DNA from: Salinimicrobium sp049680855
GTDB lineage: Bacteria > Bacteroidota > Bacteroidia > Flavobacteriales > Flavobacteriaceae
Direction: 5' to 3'
Assembly: GCF_049680855.1 (NCBI RefSeq)
Contig: NZ_JBMPGS010000002.1
Location: forward strand, 434,001-498,000
Length of the DNA stretch: 64,000 nucleotides
The first letter of the stretch is position 1. Every line of letters begins with the position of its first letter. Shown here piece by piece: positions 1 to 8,377 of this stretch. Below the pieces are notes generated by a model. The model searched no databases. It saw only the letters and a program-made list of their open reading frames with translations, and was not told the DNA's origin. A program made the position numbers and the translations under genes.

Positions 1-1196
1 CCTCCGGAACAGGTGTTAATTTCATCAATGACTTCACCCATTGTTAATTCCGGATTTCTGGAAGTAAGGTGATGCTGAATTAATTTATCATACTCTATGG
101 CATACATCTCTTTAAACTTCCCGTGCCATTTGGAATGATCCTTTGGCTGCAAAAATTCCAGTAACAGGTGCAGCGTTTGCTTTACATCACCAAGCACCGG
201 AATATCTACTTTTACATTTTTATTCACCTCTGCGGGATCTATCTCAAAATGGATAATTTTCGCCTGCTTCGCATAGGTATCTAGTTTGCCGGTTACCCGG
301 TCATCAAACCGCATTCCTATAGCAATTAAAACATCACATTCATTAGTTAACATATTTGGAGCATAGTTGCCATGCATCCCCACCATACCTACGTTGAGTG
401 GATGTTTTGTTGGAAGCGCAGATAATCCCAGAATGGTCCAGGCAGCGGGTACTCCGGACTTTTCTATTACCTTTTTAAGAAGATCTTCTGCGCCGCCAAG
501 AATAACACCCTGACCAAAGACAATCATAGGCTTTTTCGCATTATTGATCGCTTCAGCAGCACGTTCAATCTGCAAAAGATTTACTTCTGGAACTGGTTTA
601 TAACTTCTGATGCCGGAGCATTTTTTATAGCTGAATTCAAGCGCGGCAAATTGCGCATCTTTGGTGATATCAATTAAAACAGGACCCGGTCTTCCTGATT
701 TAGCGATGTAAAAGGCTTTGGCAAAAACCTCAGGAATTTCTGAAGCATCTGTGATCTGGTAATTCCATTTTGTAATAGGTGTCGAGATTCCCACTACATC
801 AATTTCCTGAAAAGCATCGCTTCCCAATAAGGTTGATCCCACTTGTCCCGTTATAAAAACAACCGGTGTTGAATCTATGTGGGCATCTGCAATGCCGGTG
901 ATGAGATTGGTAGCACCTGGGCCCGATGTGCCCACGGCAACCCCAACTTTACCAGTAACTCTCGCATATCCCTGCGCTGCATGAGCCGCGCCCTGTTCGT
1001 GCCGGGTAAGTACATGATGAATTTCATCCTGAAATTTGTAGAGCTCATCATAGACTGGCATGATCGCTCCACCGGGATATCCGTAGATGGTATCCACTCC
1101 TTCCTTCAATAGACATTTTATAACTGCTTCTGCCCCGCTCACCGTCAAAGTTTCAGGCTTGGCAATTTTTTCAAAACTTGCTGTCTTTACTTTCAT
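1..1196 (-). CDS. ilvB: acetolactate synthase large subunit, partial (C-terminus beyond window)
   Basis: Thiamine-diphosphate enzyme that condenses pyruvate to acetolactate, or pyruvate with 2-oxobutyrate, the first committed step of valine, leucine and isoleucine synthesis. I translated it from the ATG at 1196; the frame stays open to base 1, so about 398 residues are seen and the C-terminal cofactor domain is cut off. The N-terminal domain shows the segment GYPGGAIMPVYDEL, the catalytic-Glu region HVLTRHEQGAAHAAQGYAR and SGPGATNLITGIADA, all typical of acetohydroxyacid synthases. The central domain continues with FGQGVILGGAE and a GMHG motif. It starts 12 bases after the ilvD stop, so the two are probably cotranscribed. 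Family assignment is firm; biosynthetic rather than catabolic use is inferred from ilvD. Confidence 0.95.
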   Translation of the reverse strand, partial: MKVKTASFEKIAKPETLTVSGAEAVIKCLLKEGVDTIYGYPGGAIMPVYDELYKFQDEIHHVLTRHEQGAAHAAQGYARVTGKVGVAVGTSGPGATNLITGIADAHIDSTPVVFITGQVGSTLLGSDAFQEIDVVGISTPITKWNYQITDASEIPEVFAKAFYIAKSGRPGPVLIDITKDAQFAALEFSYKKCSGIRSYKPVPEVNLLQIERAAEAINNAKKPMIVFGQGVILGGAEDLLKKVIEKSGVPAAWTILGLSALPTKHPLNVGMVGMHGNYAPNMLTNECDVLIAIGMRFDDRVTGKLDTYAKQAKIIHFEIDPAEVNKNVKVDIPVLGDVKQTLHLLLEFLQPKDHSKWHGKFKEMYAIEYDKLIQHHLTSRNPELTMGEVIDEINTCSG

Positions 1197-1208
1197 AATT
1201 CACCATTT

Positions 1209-2882
1209 TTAAAATTCATCGGTCACACAGCCATTTGAAGCTGAAGACACCATTCTTGCATATTTATAAAGGACTCCTTTTCTAAATTTAGGTTCAGGAG
1301 CTCTCCAGTTTTTTCTTCTTTCTTCTATTTCTTCAGCAGTTAATGCCGCGTCTATAGTATTCTTTTCGGCATTGATGGAAATCTCATCACCATTTTCCAA
1401 AAGTGCCAGTAAACCGCCTTCCTGGGCTTCAGGCGTTATGTGACCTACTACAAAACCGTGTGTTCCGCCTGAGAATCTACCGTCAGTAATAAGCGCCACA
1501 TCTTTCCCAAGTTTTGCACCCATAATTGCTGCCGTTGGTTTCAGCATTTCGGGCATTCCCGGTCCTCCTTTAGGGCCTTCGTAGCGAATCACCACTACGT
1601 CTCCTTTTTTCACTTTCCCTGCAGAAATTCCTGCGTTGGCTTCATATTCACTGTTGAACACCTTTGCTTTACCTGTAAAATAAAGGCCTTCTTTCCCGGT
1701 GATTTTTGCTACTGAACCTTTCTCGGCTATATTCCCGTAAAGTATCCTGATGTGTCCCGAAGCTTTAATTGGATTGTTAAGCGTTCTGAAAACATCCTGA
1801 CCTTCCTCTAAATCCGGTACCTGCTCAAGGTTTTCAGCTAAGGTTTTTCCGGTTACCGTGAGACAGTCGCCGTGCAGCATTCCGTTTTTCAGCATATATT
1901 TTAGCACCGCAGGAATTCCACCAATTCGGTGCACATCTTCCATCGCGTATTTCCCACTTGGCTTTAAATCTGCCAAAAAGGGTGTTTCATCACATAATTT
2001 TTCGAAATCATCAAGACTGAATTCTACTTCCGCAGCCTTGGCGATTGCCAGGAAATGCAGTACCGCATTTGTTGAACCGCCAAGTACAGTAAGTAACCGA
2101 ACGGCGTTTTCTATGGCATTTTTTGTAACAATATCCCGCGGTTTTATATCTTTTTCAACGAGCAGGCGCATCGCCTTTCCCGCTTCAATACTTTCTGAGC
2201 TTTTTTCCGCTCCTACAGCAGGATTGGAAGAATTGTAAGGCAGCGACATGCCCAGTGCTTCAATTGCAGATGCCATCGTGTTGGCAGTGTACATTCCACC
2301 GCAAGCTCCCGCTCCCGGACAAGCCTTTTCAATAACAGCATCATAATCCTCCTGGCTCATATCTCCCGATACCTTAGAACCCCAGGCTTCAAAAACCGAA
2401 ACTACATCCAGTTTCTGCTCTTTATGGCAGCCAGATGCGATTGTACCTCCATAAACGAGTATTGCAGGCCGGTTTATACGCAGCATCGCCATTAAAGCGC
2501 CCGGCATATTTTTATCACATCCCACCACGGTTACCAGCCCGTCATAAGACATGGCATGGATTACCGTCTCCATAGAATCGGCAATTAAATCTCTGGAAGG
2601 CAGAGAATAACGCATTCCGGGGGTGCCCATGGAAATCCCGTCACTCACGCCAATAGTATTAAAAATAAGCCCTACCAGTTCATTTTCATTACACCCTTTT
2701 TTTACCAGTTTCGCAAGGTCATTGAGGTGCATGTTACAGGGATTTCCTTCATATCCTGTACTTGCAATTCCTATAAAAGGTTTTTTAAAATCATCTTTTG
2801 TTAAACCTATCGCGTGAAGCATTGCTTGTGACGCAGGTTGCGAATCACTTTGGGTTAAAATGCGGCTGTATTTGTTGTTCAT
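1209..2882 (-). CDS. ilvD: dihydroxy-acid dehydratase
   Basis: Iron-sulfur dehydratase that converts 2,3-dihydroxy-3-methylbutanoate and its pentanoate homologue to the 2-oxo acids of the branched-chain pathway. The 557 residues are full length for the IlvD/Edd family. Three cluster cysteines are visible: C49 in NPCNMHLN, C122 in GCDKNMPG and C194 in PGAGACGGMYTANTM. The C-terminal half holds the DGRFSGGTHGFVVGHITPEA signature. It starts at an ATG and is followed after 12 bases by ilvB, so it opens an ilvD-ilvB operon on the minus strand. I see no attenuator or T-box-like leader in the 266 bases upstream. Confidence 0.97.
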   Translation of the reverse strand: MNNKYSRILTQSDSQPASQAMLHAIGLTKDDFKKPFIGIASTGYEGNPCNMHLNDLAKLVKKGCNENELVGLIFNTIGVSDGISMGTPGMRYSLPSRDLIADSMETVIHAMSYDGLVTVVGCDKNMPGALMAMLRINRPAILVYGGTIASGCHKEQKLDVVSVFEAWGSKVSGDMSQEDYDAVIEKACPGAGACGGMYTANTMASAIEALGMSLPYNSSNPAVGAEKSSESIEAGKAMRLLVEKDIKPRDIVTKNAIENAVRLLTVLGGSTNAVLHFLAIAKAAEVEFSLDDFEKLCDETPFLADLKPSGKYAMEDVHRIGGIPAVLKYMLKNGMLHGDCLTVTGKTLAENLEQVPDLEEGQDVFRTLNNPIKASGHIRILYGNIAEKGSVAKITGKEGLYFTGKAKVFNSEYEANAGISAGKVKKGDVVVIRYEGPKGGPGMPEMLKPTAAIMGAKLGKDVALITDGRFSGGTHGFVVGHITPEAQEGGLLALLENGDEISINAEKNTIDAALTAEEIEERRKNWRAPEPKFRKGVLYKYARMVSSASNGCVTDEF

Positions 2883-3108
2883 TCCTGTTCTTTAATTCTA
2901 AATCGAAAATTAAAATTACATTCCCAGAAAGAGTACAGGTACAAAATGAACAGAGGCAGATTATCTTCAGAAATTAAAACACATTCATATAACTCTGTAT
3001 ACCAGTATTTTAAATGATTCAATTTTACGACTTCTGAAAGCGAATAAATAATTTAAAGTCAGCAAGCGGAGCTATGCTTCTGGAGAATGGAGGTGTAAAA
3101 TGAACAAA

Positions 3109-3143
3109 AAAACTCCCGAAAAATGTCATTTTTCGGGAGTTAT
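3109..3143. terminator. perfect hairpin between the GNAT-nitrilase gene and ilvD
   Basis: AACTCCCGAAAAATG (3111-3125) and its exact reverse complement (3127-3141) flank a single T. A-rich sequence on the left and TATATATTTT on the right make it usable as a terminator on either strand. On the minus strand it lies directly after the stop of the acetyltransferase-nitrilase gene. Its centre, AAAATGTCATTTT at 3120-3132, is the palindrome that recurs through the window. Confidence 0.75.
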
Positions 3144-3148
3144 ATATT

Positions 3149-4684
3149 TTATTCTTCAGGTTTTATCTTCAGTTTGAGCTTGTAAAGATCTTTGCGTCTA
3201 TCCTTCAGGTTCCTCACACTTCCGAAGTTATGCAATTCCTTAAGGAGATCAAGATCCACATCGACCAGAAGTGTACTTTCGGTATTTGGTGTGGCTTCGG
3301 CTTTAATTCCATTCACCGGAAAAGCAAAATCTGAAGGGGTGAATACGGCACTTTGCGCATATTGAATGTCCATGTTGTTCACCTTTGGAAGATTCCCTAC
3401 AGATCCTGCAACAGCGACATAACATTCATTTTCTATTGCTCTGGCCTGTGCACAAAGTCTCACCCGCGAATAACCATTTTGCGTATCTGTCATAAACGGT
3501 ACAAAAAGAATATTCATATCCTGTTCTGCCAAAAGTCGCGGTAATTCAGGAAATTCAACGTCATAACAAATTAAAACCCCAATTTTTCCACAATCGGTAT
3601 CCATGGTTTTCAGCTTGCTGCCACCTTTCATTCCCCATGCAGCCTCTTCTGCCGGTGTAATGTGCAGTTTTTCATAACGTTCGTAGCTACCATCCCTTCT
3701 GCACAAATAACCTACGTTGTACATGTGCTCCCCAATGATTTGAGGCATACTTCCCGTTATAATGTTGATATTGTAGGTAATGGCAAAATCACTGAAAGTT
3801 TCTAGCAGCCTGTCGGTATAAGACGCGAGAGATCGTATGGCCTCAGCTTCATTCAGATGATTGTATTCTGCCATTAAAGGCGCATTGAAAAGCTCAGGAA
3901 AGAGGATGAAATCGCTTTGGTAATCACTCACCGCATCAACAAAAAATTCAATTTGCTCCACCAGCGCATCAAAATTTTTAAAAAGCCGCATTTGCCATTG
4001 CACCAAACCTAATCTTACCACTGTTTTTTGCGAAGTAAAGGCTTTATCGGGTTTCGTATAATAAATATTGTTCCACTCCATAAGGGTGGCAAACTCCTTA
4101 CTTTCGTGATCTCCTGGCAAATAACCTTTGATCACCTTTTTTACGTGGAAATCATTAGATAACTGAAAAGACAATACTGGATCGTGAATTTCCTTCAATT
4201 TTACCTTTTCAATATATTTTTTGGGAGTAAGTTCTTTTGCATATTGGCCATAATTAGGAATTCGGCCTCCAAATACGATTGACTTTAGGTTCAATTGCTC
4301 GCAAAGCTCCTTTCTTGCTTCATAAAGACGTCGCCCCAAACGCATTCCACGGTATTCGGGATGAATGAACACATCTATTCCATAGAGTACATCTCCATTT
4401 TTAGTATGTGTGGAAAAGGTCTCGCCACCTATAATCTGAAGATAGTTGTGATTGTCATCAAACTTGTTGTAGTCCACTATAATGGAAAGTGCGCACCCGG
4501 CAATTTTTTCATCAATGACGATACACAGTTGTCCTTCGGGAAACTTCTTGATAAGGTTCTTAATTTCATCCTCACTCCAGTATTCCCCGGGCATAGAATT
4601 ATAGCTCTCGATCATCGAGATCTTGAGTTCCTTATAATCTTTAACACTTAAGTAACGAAGCTCTATTTTTGCTGAATCTATCAC
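3149..4684 (-). CDS. bifunctional GNAT acetyltransferase / carbon-nitrogen hydrolase (nitrilase family)
   Basis: Two enzymes in one chain. The first ~180 residues form a GNAT acetyltransferase with the acetyl-CoA loop RGMRLGRRLYEAR. The rest is a nitrilase-superfamily amidohydrolase. Counting from the longest frame (TTG at 4702), the catalytic triad is E270 (LFPELFN), K345 (YEKLHITP) and C379 (VLICYDVEFPE). This fused architecture is known in Bacteroidota and Proteobacteria, but its substrate is not established to my knowledge; an amide released or acetylated within one chain is plausible. I place the start at the GTG at 4684, because the TTG at 4702 lies inside a TATATTTG box that fits the -7 promoter element. 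It is a single gene ending in a strong hairpin. Confidence 0.88.
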   Translation of the reverse strand: MIDSAKIELRYLSVKDYKELKISMIESYNSMPGEYWSEDEIKNLIKKFPEGQLCIVIDEKIAGCALSIIVDYNKFDDNHNYLQIIGGETFSTHTKNGDVLYGIDVFIHPEYRGMRLGRRLYEARKELCEQLNLKSIVFGGRIPNYGQYAKELTPKKYIEKVKLKEIHDPVLSFQLSNDFHVKKVIKGYLPGDHESKEFATLMEWNNIYYTKPDKAFTSQKTVVRLGLVQWQMRLFKNFDALVEQIEFFVDAVSDYQSDFILFPELFNAPLMAEYNHLNEAEAIRSLASYTDRLLETFSDFAITYNINIITGSMPQIIGEHMYNVGYLCRRDGSYERYEKLHITPAEEAAWGMKGGSKLKTMDTDCGKIGVLICYDVEFPELPRLLAEQDMNILFVPFMTDTQNGYSRVRLCAQARAIENECYVAVAGSVGNLPKVNNMDIQYAQSAVFTPSDFAFPVNGIKAEATPNTESTLLVDVDLDLLKELHNFGSVRNLKDRRKDLYKLKLKIKPEE

Positions 4685-4699
4685 GCTGCAATTTTTAAG

Positions 4700-4707
4700 C
4701 AAATATA
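4700..4707 (-). promoter_or_regulatory. -7 promoter element TATATTTG
   Basis: On the minus strand this reads TATATTTG, matching the Bacteroidota TAnnTTTG -7 consensus. It overlaps the TTG that would give the longest reading frame of the acetyltransferase-nitrilase gene and so argues for the GTG start at 4684. I did not find a convincing -33 TTG at the expected spacing. Confidence 0.4.
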
Positions 4708-4758
4708 CGCTTTACGGCTTTCTCTAGAAATGCGGCAGCAGTAATAATTTAGTCTTGG

Positions 4759-5388
4759 TCAAAGGCTTACCACTTTATGTTTTATAGCATACAGTACTAC
4801 GCCGGTCCTGCTTTTAGCATTGAGTTTTCCAAAAAGTTGCTCCCGGTAACCATCAATGGTTTTAGGGCTTAGGTTCATTTCGGCTGCTATTTCTTTATAT
4901 GTTTTCTCTGTACAAACGTGGTTAAGGAACTCTATTTCCCGTTTTGTGAAATCCTCGTTCTTTTTCTCATCTGCAGAACTAAAAGCTTCGGAAATTTCAT
5001 TGTTGTAATAATATCCTGTTTCCATCACCGACTCCATGGCATAGCGAAACTCATCGGGATCAATATCCTTCAGTAAATAACCCCTGCAGCCAAATTTGAA
5101 CATTTTGATGATGGTATCTTCCTCATGCTCCATGGTTAAAGCCAGCACTTTTTGGTTGGGGTAATTTTCCTTTAGCCATTCCATGCTCGCGATCCCATCC
5201 ATCACCGGCATACGGATATCAAGTAGCACAATATCTGGTTTTACTTTGTTGCCCTCATAAAAATCTACCAGTTCTTTGCCATTTTTGAGTACCTCAATAA
5301 CTTCAAAATCCTGAAGAGAATTGATCAAGCCTTTTAATGATTGTGAAAATAAGGTGTGATCGTCAACAACAAGTACTTTTTTACTCAT
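4759..5388 (-). CDS. NarL/FixJ-type response regulator
   Basis: DNA-binding response regulator of 209 residues. The receiver domain has the acidic pair in VVDDH near the N-terminus and the phospho-acceptor D57 in PDIVLLDIRMP. The C-terminal LuxR-type helix-turn-helix spans about residues 146-195 (TKREIEFLNHVCTEKTYKEI and following). Its start overlaps the end of the histidine kinase gene by 8 bases, so the pair is translationally coupled and is almost certainly a cognate two-component system. Target genes cannot be read from the sequence. It is the last gene of a four-gene minus-strand operon beginning at 7258. Confidence 0.93.
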   Translation of the reverse strand: MSKKVLVVDDHTLFSQSLKGLINSLQDFEVIEVLKNGKELVDFYEGNKVKPDIVLLDIRMPVMDGIASMEWLKENYPNQKVLALTMEHEEDTIIKMFKFGCRGYLLKDIDPDEFRYAMESVMETGYYYNNEISEAFSSADEKKNEDFTKREIEFLNHVCTEKTYKEIAAEMNLSPKTIDGYREQLFGKLNAKSRTGVVLYAIKHKVVSL

Positions 5389-6166
5389 GCAATGTGGGTT
5401 TTCTAGGATATCGCAAAGTTAAAGAAGTTCCATTACCTTCAGAAGAATTAAGGAGAAAATCGGCATTTATAAGATTTGCCCTGCTTTTCATGTTTAGCAA
5501 ACCAGAGCTTTTCTGAACTTCTTCCGGAGAAAACCCTTTTCCGTTGTCTAACACATTAATCAAAAGTTCCTCTTGAGAATAGGTGAAATTGACCAATAGT
5601 TTATCTGCCCCAGCATGTTTTACAACATTTGAAAAAGACTCCTGGATGATCCTGAACAGAATAATGGAATCCTTAGGAAGCAATTCAAAACTCTGTCCCG
5701 AAGAAGAAAATTCTGCCGTAATAATATTTAGCCGGTTAAAACGCTCCAGTTCGTTCTGAACCGAGTTTTCCAGGCCTAAATAATCAATAACTTCATTATT
5801 TAAGGATTTTGACAAAGCACGTACCTCCTGAAGGGAACTCGCTACCACTTCCTTTATCTCATGTACTGCCGTTGCCTTTGGAGAATTACTTTTTGAAAGC
5901 ACATTCAGTTGCATATTTGCCACAGAAAGCAGCTGGCCAATGTTGTCATGTAGTTCCCAACCCACATTCTTTAAGGTTTGCTCCTGCATTTCAATACGAG
6001 ATTGTGCTATTTCCTGTTCAAAACGTTTTTCAGCTTCAAACTGTTCCTGTAACATATTGTTTTTCCGTCTTTGATATACCACAAAGAAGACGATTACAAA
6101 TGCGGTAAGAAGCAGAATCACCCCAATAAAATATATAATAAGTAAAAGTTCTTCTTTGGAGACCAT
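5381..6166 (-). CDS. sensor histidine kinase, HisKA_3 (NarX-like) family
   Basis: Kinase of 261 residues with one N-terminal membrane helix (about 8-30), a short coiled linker and a HisKA_3 dimerisation helix with phospho-acceptor H73 in GWELHDNIGQLL. The ATPase domain has the N-box region FRIIQESFSNVVKHA, the DNGKGF G1 box and GLLNMKSRA. It has almost no sensory domain of its own. The gene immediately upstream, separated by one base, encodes a seven-helix membrane protein, which may supply the sensing; that is an inference. The response regulator downstream overlaps by 8 bases. Confidence 0.92.
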   Translation of the reverse strand: MVSKEELLLIIYFIGVILLLTAFVIVFFVVYQRRKNNMLQEQFEAEKRFEQEIAQSRIEMQEQTLKNVGWELHDNIGQLLSVANMQLNVLSKSNSPKATAVHEIKEVVASSLQEVRALSKSLNNEVIDYLGLENSVQNELERFNRLNIITAEFSSSGQSFELLPKDSIILFRIIQESFSNVVKHAGADKLLVNFTYSQEELLINVLDNGKGFSPEEVQKSSGLLNMKSRANLINADFLLNSSEGNGTSLTLRYPRKPTLHE

Positions 6167-6167
6167 T

Positions 6168-6872
6168 TTATTTTTCTTTAATAGAAATCATTTTTCGCTT
6201 GGCGAGCCAGAAAAAACAAAGAATATATGAACTATACATAAAAATGTTCATCCCACTCAATACAAGCCTACTAAGCTGTATAAACTCCGGACTTTGATTT
6301 GTGTAATATTTATAATAAATAAATATAGGTGTAGTGGTCAAAAAATATAACAGCGCTATGATCGAAATGTAAAAACTGATTTCCTTTTTAATCACTAATA
6401 TCTTAGAAGTTAATAAGATTTCAATATAATAATAGAAGATCACTGCCACTAAAAAAAAACTTCCCAATATTTGAGTAAAGGCAGAATGGGTTTGAAAAAA
6501 CACGCCTGAGAAAATTAAATTAACAATACAAAGTAGTACATACACCATTAGGATTTTTTTAATGATGTTTCCCACCTTCTTATTGGTAATATTCCCTTTA
6601 AAAAACAGAATATAGGTGGAAAAAAGTATGATCGCATAAGGATTGTACAACCAGAAATTGCTGTACCACATGGTACCTTTTAAAAAGTGCAAAGGCTCAT
6701 TCCAATAAATAATGGTAGGAAAAAGACTCATTGCCTCGACGAAATAGGTCAAAAGCAAAAAATAACTAAAGAACCCAACTGCTTTATCAGTTGGGTTCTT
6801 TCTAAAATAATATAAGGCTGAAACTGCTGCAGTACCTTCCAGCAATAGCACCAGGAATCCAAGATAATTCAT
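6168..6872 (-). CDS. seven-helix membrane protein of unknown function in a two-component operon
   Basis: I do not recognise a named family. The 234 residues contain about seven hydrophobic segments (roughly 4-22, 33-54, 74-92, 106-124, 133-155, 166-187 and 203-224) with short polar loops and a basic C-terminus, KRKMISIKEK. Its ATG overlaps the stop of the upstream small protein by one base (TAATG) and one base separates it from the kinase gene. The tight coupling to a kinase lacking a sensor domain suggests it is the membrane sensor or a modulator of that kinase. Confidence 0.75.
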   Translation of the reverse strand: MNYLGFLVLLLEGTAAVSALYYFRKNPTDKAVGFFSYFLLLTYFVEAMSLFPTIIYWNEPLHFLKGTMWYSNFWLYNPYAIILFSTYILFFKGNITNKKVGNIIKKILMVYVLLCIVNLIFSGVFFQTHSAFTQILGSFFLVAVIFYYYIEILLTSKILVIKKEISFYISIIALLYFLTTTPIFIYYKYYTNQSPEFIQLSRLVLSGMNIFMYSSYILCFFWLAKRKMISIKEK

Positions 6873-7258
6873 TAATAATCTATTGGTGGTTGTCCTCCAT
6901 TATTTTGGTTTAAAGGATCAATTTCGTAATTATTATCATCCGAATCATCGTCTTCGTCATCTGATGATTTTATAGCTTCCTTTGTAGGAGCAAGAAATAA
7001 GGTAGAATAACTTTTTTTTCCATTCGTTTTTGGGTAGGCTCCTAAATAGATTCTAATCCCGGGCCTTTTAACACCTTGCTCTTTAGATTTTTCTTTTACA
7101 TAATCCAGGTATTCCTGTAATTCGTCAAGGCTGTACCAGAATTCACGAGTGTCTTCATAGCCTTGCCCTCGCTCTATTTCCTTACCGCGAGTGCGAACCC
7201 ATTCGTCCTGTTCTTTTCTTGCTTCTTCTACAGAAATGCATTTTACTGGTTTTTTCAT
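6872..7258 (-). CDS. small acidic-tailed protein, first gene of the two-component operon
   Basis: A cytoplasmic protein of 128 residues with no signal peptide or membrane helix. The N-terminal ~95 residues look folded (…YSLDELQEYLDYVKEKSKEQ, RPGIRIYLGAYP). The tail is low-complexity and acidic (SSDDEDDDSDDNN), followed by a Pro/Gln/Asn-rich end. The segment around GIRIYLGAY with the following SYSTLFLAP recalls small conserved Bacteroidota proteins without assigned function. It overlaps the membrane-protein gene by one base. I infer only that it belongs to the signalling operon. Confidence 0.7.
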   Translation of the reverse strand: MKKPVKCISVEEARKEQDEWVRTRGKEIERGQGYEDTREFWYSLDELQEYLDYVKEKSKEQGVKRPGIRIYLGAYPKTNGKKSYSTLFLAPTKEAIKSSDDEDDDSDDNNYEIDPLNQNNGGQPPIDY

Positions 7259-7349
7259 GAGGGGTTGTTTTTAATTAGTCAGTTAACTTAATTTTTAGAA
7301 ATTTTAAGATAAAAGTAAGAAAATATTTCACTTTTGAATCTTCGGAACC

Positions 7350-7371
7350 AAAAAAGGGGATTTTTCCCCTT
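7350..7371 (-). terminator. intrinsic terminator
   Basis: On the minus strand AAGGGGA, a 4-base loop and TCCCCTT (7371-7354) are followed by TTTT. It lies between the pxp operon and the small-protein gene at 7258, so it would stop transcripts running on from pxpC. Confidence 0.6.
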
Positions 7372-7422
7372 GCAAGACATGTATCCCAGACCTAAGTTTG
7401 TAATATATTTAATTAAGGGGGC

Positions 7423-7492
7423 AAAAAGTGTCAGGATCCTGTAAGCTCATTATGTAGGGGAAAATAAGCTTACTTGAGGGCTGGCACTTTTT
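7423..7492. repeat. nested two-stem inverted repeat downstream of pxpC
   Basis: Outer arms AAAAAGTGTCAG (7423-7434) and CTGGCACTTTTT (7481-7492) pair at 11 of 12 positions with one wobble. Inner arms GTAAGCTCAT (7441-7450) and ATAAGCTTAC (7464-7473) pair at 9 of 10. It lies 28 bases after the pxpC stop. It is probably the operon terminator, but its size and nesting are unusual for one. Confidence 0.6.
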
Positions 7493-7519
7493 ATTTTTTA
7501 AAAGACCTCAGGAATGTAA

Positions 7520-8377
7520 TTAGTGGGACCTTAAAGAAAACTTTAAAGCATCGCCTTTAAGTTTCTGCGCAAGTATATTCAAACCTTTTTCGCTGACTTG
7601 TAGCACGCGCGGATATCCTCCTGTTGTTTGACAATCTCTCATTAAAATAATTAATCGTCCCGAAGGTGTCAACTGTACGGTTCCCGGCAAAACAGGTTCT
7701 GTAAGGATTGGGCTTAGATCATTGGGAAGCTCCTCTTTAAGCTGAATAGCCATTCGGTTGTAATTTTCACCTATTGAAAACCTGAAATTTCTCAAAAGTT
7801 CCTTTTCCTTGTCCTGAAGCAAAAAATATTCGGGTCCAGGAAAGGCTTCTACTTCTGCTGCAGTGAGATATTCAGTTTCCACTTTTACTGAAGCTCTTTT
7901 ATTGACCTTTTCTTCTTCTGAAGCATTGAAAAATAATTTTACCCCTCGCTCCAGCCTTACCCAAGATGTAATTTCTTCATACCAGCTGCGGCTATCCATT
8001 ATTTCTTCTGTCTGAAAGCCGCCTAGTATGGCTAAATAACAACGGCAACCGCTGTTTCTTTTTCCGAAGCTTAATTCATCGCCTGCTTTTATTTCATATA
8101 CCTCATTGTTAGAAATGGGTTTGCCATTTATCATAGGAGAAAGATCTGCACCAGAAAATGCCATTTTTGAAGTTCCTTGAAATAAAAGTTTTGGCCCAAT
8201 CAGGGTAATTTCAAGAACAGCTGCATTCGCCGGATTATGCAACAAAAGATTGGCCATTTTTGCAGCATATTGATCCATCACACCACTTTCGGGCACCCCA
8301 AACTTTTGAAAACCATTTCTTCCCATATCCTGAATAGTAGAATACAAACCTGGTCGCAAAACTTCAATTTCAGCCAT
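7520..8377 (-). CDS. pxpC: 5-oxoprolinase subunit C (biotin-dependent carboxylase-like, KipA family)
   Basis: One of three subunits of the ATP-dependent prokaryotic 5-oxoprolinase, which opens 5-oxoproline to glutamate. The 285 residues open with the family signature VLRPGLYSTIQDMGRNGFQKFGVPESGVMDQYAAKMANLL in shortened view (RPGLYSTIQDMGR, then GVMDQYAA). They end with the typical ILMRDCQTTGGYPR followed by VLQVSEKGLNILAQ. Its start overlaps the pxpB end by 8 bases. In Bacillus subtilis the homologue KipA sits next to KipI in the same kind of cluster. Assignment is firm. Confidence 0.94.
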   Translation of the reverse strand: MAEIEVLRPGLYSTIQDMGRNGFQKFGVPESGVMDQYAAKMANLLLHNPANAAVLEITLIGPKLLFQGTSKMAFSGADLSPMINGKPISNNEVYEIKAGDELSFGKRNSGCRCYLAILGGFQTEEIMDSRSWYEEITSWVRLERGVKLFFNASEEEKVNKRASVKVETEYLTAAEVEAFPGPEYFLLQDKEKELLRNFRFSIGENYNRMAIQLKEELPNDLSPILTEPVLPGTVQLTPSGRLIILMRDCQTTGGYPRVLQVSEKGLNILAQKLKGDALKFSLRSH

